From assembly GCA_937870685.1 (NCBI GenBank), contig CALMZX010000077.1:1-64000 (forward strand): 64,000 nucleotides of DNA, in the 5' to 3' direction. The notes under the pieces were generated by a model. It did not search any database, was not told the DNA's origin, and worked only from the letters and a program-made list of their open reading frames with translations. Positions within the stretch are counted from its first letter, which is position 1. Each line of letters opens with the position of its first letter. Origin of the DNA: an uncultured Alphaproteobacteria bacterium. GTDB lineage: Bacteria; Pseudomonadota; Alphaproteobacteria; Rhizobiales; Aestuariivirgaceae. Shown in pieces: positions 59,423 through 64,000 of this stretch. The position numbers and the translations under genes were made by a program.

Positions 59423-59671
59423 ATGAATCTGCTCACGCCAGAACAATTGTTGGCATCCGCACTGCGTTGCAGTCCGGATGCAATCAACTCCGAAAGCGCA
59501 CTTGCTGTGCATCCCAACTGGGATAGCTTCGGCCACATGTCAGTCATGCTGGAACTCGAAAAGCACTATGGCATCGAGGTCTCCGATGAGACCATCAGGC
59601 ACTTTGAAACTTATGAGGCGATACGCCAGCGCTACGATGCCTTGTTGCGCGACCGACGCGTTACGCTTTGA
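59423..59671 (+). CDS. Acyl/peptidyl carrier protein
   Basis: HPNWDSFGHMSVMLELEKHYGIEVSDETIRHFETYEAIRQRY; DSF is the phosphopantetheinylation Ser. Confidence 0.9.
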   Translation: MNLLTPEQLLASALRCSPDAINSESALAVHPNWDSFGHMSVMLELEKHYGIEVSDETIRHFETYEAIRQRYDALLRDRRVTL

Positions 59672-59674
59672 TTT

Positions 59675-60367
59675 TCACCTCTCGCCCATCAGGAATTCCA
59701 CGAACCGGAAGTCCAGTTCGCTGTCGATGTCGATGGAACGCTCTTCGGGCATTTCATAGAGCCGCGTATCGGGATAGAGGACGCGGGGATCACTCACAAA
59801 GGGTTCTCGCCGCCAGACATAGATCGAACCGTTCATGTCCCAGCAGCGGGGGCTGTCCTGACGGCGCACCACTGCGGTGGGCAGTGTCTTGGAAAGCCGC
59901 ACGAAACCGTCTTCGTTCTTCTCGACCAAGGTGAAATAGGGCGAACGCCGGGATGGGGCGCCAGTGATGACATTGCTGGCACCCGTTTCATGAAACAGCG
60001 CGACGGCACCCAGGATATCCTCCGGCAGGCGCAGCGGAGACGTGACGTCGAGGTCAACAAAGGCATCATATGACCGTCCCAGCCGCTTCTCCGCTTCGAG
60101 GAAACAATGCCGGATGGCGGGTGGCTTGGCGGCGAGATCGGTCGCCATTTCGGGTGGGCGCGCGATCAGGATGTCCGCCCCGTGGGCTCTCGCCGCAGCG
60201 AGGATGTCCTCGCTGTCGGAACTGAAAGCCACTGCATCAAAAAGCCCGCTGGCCTTGGCCTGGCGGATGGTGTGGGCCAGCAGCGGAAGACCGAGAAGCG
60301 GCCTGAGGTTCTTTCCCGGCACACCCTTCGAGCCTCCGCGCGCCCCGATGGTACAGACGAGCCTCAT
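59675..60367 (-). CDS. CMP-nonulosonate (legionaminate/NeuA-like) cytidylyltransferase
   Basis: IGARGGSKGVPGKNLRPLLGLPLLAHTIRQA; VDLDVTSPLRLPEDI. Confidence 0.9.
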   Translation of the reverse strand: MRLVCTIGARGGSKGVPGKNLRPLLGLPLLAHTIRQAKASGLFDAVAFSSDSEDILAAARAHGADILIARPPEMATDLAAKPPAIRHCFLEAEKRLGRSYDAFVDLDVTSPLRLPEDILGAVALFHETGASNVITGAPSRRSPYFTLVEKNEDGFVRLSKTLPTAVVRRQDSPRCWDMNGSIYVWRREPFVSDPRVLYPDTRLYEMPEERSIDIDSELDFRFVEFLMGER

Positions 60368-61431
60368 GGACCGAAGAGCCTGTGGAATTCAGCCTGGGCA
60401 CGTTCAAGGTCATCAAACTTGCCGATGTCGAGCCAGTATTCGTGGATCGGAAAGCTGCTCACGGTACGCCCTGCCTTCATGGCGGCTTCCAGCAGCTGCG
60501 GCATGTCGAAATAGGCCGCCGGCGGGATATGTTCCAGGAGTGCGGGATCAAGCACATAGATGCCGGCATTGACAAAGAAGGAGCGAACCGGCTTTTCAAC
60601 GATGCCTGTGACATTTGAGCCTTCGAGCTCCACGACACCGTAGGGCACCTGGATGCTGTAGTCGCGCACACACATGGTGGCCTGCGCCCCATGCTCGGCA
60701 TGGAAGGACATCAGATTGCGGAAATCGACCTGTGTGAGAAGATCGCCGTTCATGACGAGGAAGGGTTGCTCGGGCATCTCCGGCAACAGGCTCAGGGCAC
60801 CCGCCGTACCCAGCCGTTCACTTTCTTCGATGTAGCGGATTTCCGCTCCAAACCGGCTGCCATCACCGAAATGCCGCCTGAAGACGGGGGCCATGTAATT
60901 CAGGGCCAGATAGATGCGCGAGAAGCCTTGCGTGACAAGGGCACGAATGATGGTCTCAAGGAGCGGCTGGCCCCCAACAGGCAACATGGGCTTGGGCGTG
61001 GTTTCGGTGAGAGGGTGAAGCCGCGTGCCCCGCCCGCCCGCCATGATCACCACCCAGGGCGGAGTGCCGCGGTCTTCGGCGCCGCCGTCACCATCGATCA
61101 GATGAAGCCCCGTGATGCGGCCTGATCCGTCAAGCGCCGGAAGGTGCCTGATGCTGAGGCGGCGCATGATGGCCAGCGCCTCTTCCCGGCCTGCCGTCGC
61201 CTTCAGGAAGGCGGGCTTGGTGTTCATGATCTCCGCCACGGGAGACTGGAGTGACGCGCCCTTCAAGAGGCCACGGCGCACATCACCGTCGGTGACAACG
61301 CCGAGCAGCACGCCGTCAGCACCCGCGACCAGCACTGCCTGGAGGTTGCCACCGTCAATCGCCTTGATGGTCTCGAGTATGCTGGCATCTGGAGAAACGG
61401 TCACGTCGCCGAGTTGGGAAACGGGAATCAT
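60364..61431 (-). CDS. CBS-domain + sugar nucleotidyltransferase (PtmE-like)
   Basis: N-terminal CBS pair; VVIMAGGRGTRLHPLTETTPKPMLPVGGQPLLETII. Confidence 0.9.
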   Translation of the reverse strand: MIPVSQLGDVTVSPDASILETIKAIDGGNLQAVLVAGADGVLLGVVTDGDVRRGLLKGASLQSPVAEIMNTKPAFLKATAGREEALAIMRRLSIRHLPALDGSGRITGLHLIDGDGGAEDRGTPPWVVIMAGGRGTRLHPLTETTPKPMLPVGGQPLLETIIRALVTQGFSRIYLALNYMAPVFRRHFGDGSRFGAEIRYIEESERLGTAGALSLLPEMPEQPFLVMNGDLLTQVDFRNLMSFHAEHGAQATMCVRDYSIQVPYGVVELEGSNVTGIVEKPVRSFFVNAGIYVLDPALLEHIPPAAYFDMPQLLEAAMKAGRTVSSFPIHEYWLDIGKFDDLERAQAEFHRLFGP

Positions 61432-62504
61432 GGATCGAACGGTTCCCCTGCCGTGTAACTTCGCGCCACGGGACGTCCCACCACATCCCAATAGGCCATG
61501 GGCGACAATCCGGCTCCCGCACGCAGAATTGAGACGTCACCGGGCGTGACCGTTTCACCGGCGCTGAGGGCCCGCGCCGCAACGATGACTTTGCGCGCCA
61601 CCGACTTGTTGGCCGCTTCCGAAGGCCGGGCCTGCTTGATGCCATCGCCGAGCGCCAGTTCCACGGCGCGGATGCCGTCCACCATCGCCTTGAGAGCATC
61701 CGGCTCGATCGAGGCCTTGTGGTCCGGACCCGGCAGGGTGCGGTCCAGCGTGAAGTGTTTTTCGATGACGGCCGCACCGCGCGCCGCCGCGGCGATGGCG
61801 GCCGTGATACCCTCCGAATGGTCACTGAAGCCGACTGTCAGTCCAAAACGATGTTGCAGCGTATCCATGGCGGTGAGATTGATGTCGGCCAGCGGCGTGG
61901 GATACTCTGTCGTGCAATGCAGCAGCGTCACCTTTTCCCGGAGGGCAAGCTGCCCCTCCGCTGACGCAAAGACGGTGGCGAAGGCGGCACGTGACGGCGC
62001 TCCCTGCCCGGCAAAGCCGAAGGCCAGAACGGCCAGCGCATCTTCGACTTCCGCGAGATCACCCATGCCCGTGGACAGGATGAGCTTTCGCCCCGTCCGG
62101 GCCGCCTGAAGCAGAAGCGGACCGTTGGTGAGTTCGCCGGAGCCGAGCTTGATGGTGGGAAGCCCGAAGCGCACCGCAAGCAGATCAAGACTGTCGGGAT
62201 CGAACGGCGTGGACAGGAAGGTGATGTGGCGCAGCTTGCAGCGTGCGATGATGGCCTCATGGTCTTCGGCACTCAGTTCGAGCGCGCGGAGCATCTCCAG
62301 CTGCGTCGGCTGCCCGGGCGCGTTGCGCTGCTGGTAGGCCGCCTTCGCGGCGCGGGAACTGGCCAGCTTGTCAGCCTTGAAGGTCTGGAATTTCACCATG
62401 TCGGCTCCGGCCGCCGCCGCCGCATCGGTCAATTCAAGCGCCCGTGCAAGCGAACCATTGTGGTTCACCCCCGCCTCCGCAATGATCGTTACACGCTGGC
62501 TCAT
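61428..62504 (-). CDS. N-acetylneuraminate/legionaminate synthase family (NeuB/LegI)
   Basis: VTIIAEAGVNHNGSLARALELTDAAAAAGADMVKFQTFKADKL; C-terminal SAF domain. Confidence 0.95.
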   Translation of the reverse strand: MSQRVTIIAEAGVNHNGSLARALELTDAAAAAGADMVKFQTFKADKLASSRAAKAAYQQRNAPGQPTQLEMLRALELSAEDHEAIIARCKLRHITFLSTPFDPDSLDLLAVRFGLPTIKLGSGELTNGPLLLQAARTGRKLILSTGMGDLAEVEDALAVLAFGFAGQGAPSRAAFATVFASAEGQLALREKVTLLHCTTEYPTPLADINLTAMDTLQHRFGLTVGFSDHSEGITAAIAAAARGAAVIEKHFTLDRTLPGPDHKASIEPDALKAMVDGIRAVELALGDGIKQARPSEAANKSVARKVIVAARALSAGETVTPGDVSILRAGAGLSPMAYWDVVGRPVARSYTAGEPFDP

Positions 62505-63655
62505 GCATCTTCCCAAGTGGCACGAAAGCGCTTGTGAAGCAACCGCGCGGGATCGGCGGCGTGGGCCATGATCACGGCGGCAATGCGCTGCGAGGCCTTG
62601 CCGTCGCCATAGGGATTGCTGACCATTTTCCGCCCCCCGGCCAACGCATCGGCCATGGCTGCGAGAATGGCGGCGGGCTCGGCCGGGCAATCCGCGACAG
62701 ACGCTGCCTTGAGTCTGCCATCTTGCCGCGTCCCCACATTGACCGTGGGAATGCCCATGCTGGGCGCCTCGTAAAGCCCGCTGGAGGAATTGCCCACCAT
62801 CACCGAACAATGCGCAAGCGCATTCACAAAGAGGGCATTGCCAAGCGACGGCACGAGAACCGCATTGCTCCGCTGCTCCACGAGGTTTTCAAGCATACGC
62901 GTGATGCCGAGGCGGCCCGTATCGGCATTGGTGCCTGAAATCAGCAATGCATGGCTTTCATCCAGCCCGGCGAGGGCTGACACCAGTGCCCGGGCCTCTG
63001 CTGCCGGGTCTTCCGCCAGCGTCACCGGATGCATGGTGACGAGCACCACGGCTCGCGCATCGGCGAGGCCCACCTCCGCGAGGAATGCGGCACGCGCCAT
63101 GATGGGGACAGAGAGAAGCAGGTCAAGCGACGTGCTGCCCACCATGTGCACCCGCCCGGGATCCTCCCCCATCTGTATGAGGCGCTGCGCCGAAATCCCG
63201 TTGCTTGGGAAATGCAGGTGCGAGAGCTTGCTCACCGCATGGCGAATGGCATCATCCACCGCGCCTTCCGAAACATCACCACCGCAGAGATGGGCGATGG
63301 GAATGCGGGCCATCATGGCGGCGGAGGCAGCGGCAAGTGTCTCGTACCGGTCACCGAGAAGGAACATCATGTCGGGCTTCACGCGCGCGATCACCCCGGC
63401 CATGCCGGACAGGATACGCGCCATGGCGCCAGTCGTCTCCACCGCGCTGTCGCCCGACAAGACGGGATCAACAATCTCGATGTCATCAAAACCCGCGGCG
63501 CGGATCATGCTGAGGGTGCCGCCAGACGCAGCATCCAGGTGCTGGCCAGTCACAGCCAGCCGCACGTCCATTGCCGGATCCGCGCGCATGGTCTCCAGCG
63601 GCTTGACGAGATAGCCCCAGTCCGCACGACTTCCGCTGACGGCAAGAAGCCGCAT
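62501..63655 (-). CDS. UDP-N-acetylglucosamine 2-epimerase, hydrolysing (NeuC/LegG-like)
   Basis: MRLLAVSGSRADWGYLVKPLETM; FLLGDRYETLAAASAAM; CSVMVGNSSSGLYEAPSMGIPTVNVGTRQDGR. Confidence 0.95.
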   Translation of the reverse strand: MRLLAVSGSRADWGYLVKPLETMRADPAMDVRLAVTGQHLDAASGGTLSMIRAAGFDDIEIVDPVLSGDSAVETTGAMARILSGMAGVIARVKPDMMFLLGDRYETLAAASAAMMARIPIAHLCGGDVSEGAVDDAIRHAVSKLSHLHFPSNGISAQRLIQMGEDPGRVHMVGSTSLDLLLSVPIMARAAFLAEVGLADARAVVLVTMHPVTLAEDPAAEARALVSALAGLDESHALLISGTNADTGRLGITRMLENLVEQRSNAVLVPSLGNALFVNALAHCSVMVGNSSSGLYEAPSMGIPTVNVGTRQDGRLKAASVADCPAEPAAILAAMADALAGGRKMVSNPYGDGKASQRIAAVIMAHAADPARLLHKRFRATWEDA

Positions 63656-63665
63656 GGCGCGTTGC

Positions 63666-64000
63666 TCAGATGTTGTAGCGGTCATGATCGTAACGGGCCA
63701 GGTTGGCAGGCTCCATGAACCATTGCGCCGTCTCCGCGAGGCCGCGACGGAACCCTTCCAGGCCGCCATGCGCCGGGTTCCAGCCAAAGGCCGCCTGTGC
63801 CTTGGCGGTGCCGGCAAAGAGCCGTTCCACTTCGCTGGCGGCCGGACGCAGGCGCTGGGCATCTTCCACGAAGGCGATCTCCCTGCCCATCACCTCCGCG
63901 ATCAGGCGTGCCGTATCCAGCACCGAAATCTCGAAACCGCTGCCGATGTTGGTGACACTGCCGACAATCGCATCGCAGGCAGCCGCTGCGATGAAGCCCT
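63666..64000 (-). CDS. NAD-dependent epimerase/dehydratase, C-terminal part (5' end outside window; LegB-like from context)
   Basis: Frame is open to the window edge: GFIAAAACDAIVGSVTNIGSGFEISVLDTARLIAEVMG...AQAAFGWNPAHGGLEGFRRGLAETAQWF. Confidence 0.85.
   Translation of the reverse strand, partial: GFIAAAACDAIVGSVTNIGSGFEISVLDTARLIAEVMGREIAFVEDAQRLRPAASEVERLFAGTAKAQAAFGWNPAHGGLEGFRRGLAETAQWFMEPANLARYDHDRYNI

Overview
This is a 64 kb high-GC chromosomal segment, most likely from an alphaproteobacterium (Hyphomicrobiales-like, judged from gene content and order only). Housekeeping blocks: bamE / CBP3-family / DUF177 / plsX / fabH / IHF-alpha / MerR, rplM-rpsI, tkt, DUF4164-zapA, uvrB and ctaA. 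Accessory blocks: an exopolysaccharide locus next to a tRNA-Pro (about 8.7-20.7 kb); a DUF11-repeat protein and an autotransporter with a degraded GDSL site, surrounded by repeats (27.9-33.3 kb); a HigBA-type toxin-antitoxin pair (34.4 kb); an NMT1-like ABC transporter operon (43.3-47.1 kb); and a surface-glycan locus (50.2-64 kb). In that last locus a stand-alone adenylation domain, a carrier protein, an AAC(3)-like transferase and a methyltransferase sit directly beside legionaminic/nonulosonic-acid genes. Most interesting: (1) the adenylation/ACP/AAC(3)-like module, a candidate sugar-aminoacylation system; (2) an unannotated, densely hairpinned non-coding element at about 32.85-33.06 kb, possibly an orphan structured RNA (HEARO/OMEGA-like is one hypothesis); (3) a ~67-bp direct repeat carrying two perfect 10-bp palindromes on both sides of the autotransporter; (4) that autotransporter itself, with GDS changed to GDG and GxND to GMRD; (5) a Wzc-like protein lacking Walker A. 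No CRISPR array, rRNA or recognisable transposase was seen. All calls come from reading the sequence and the ORF track; no database search was run.
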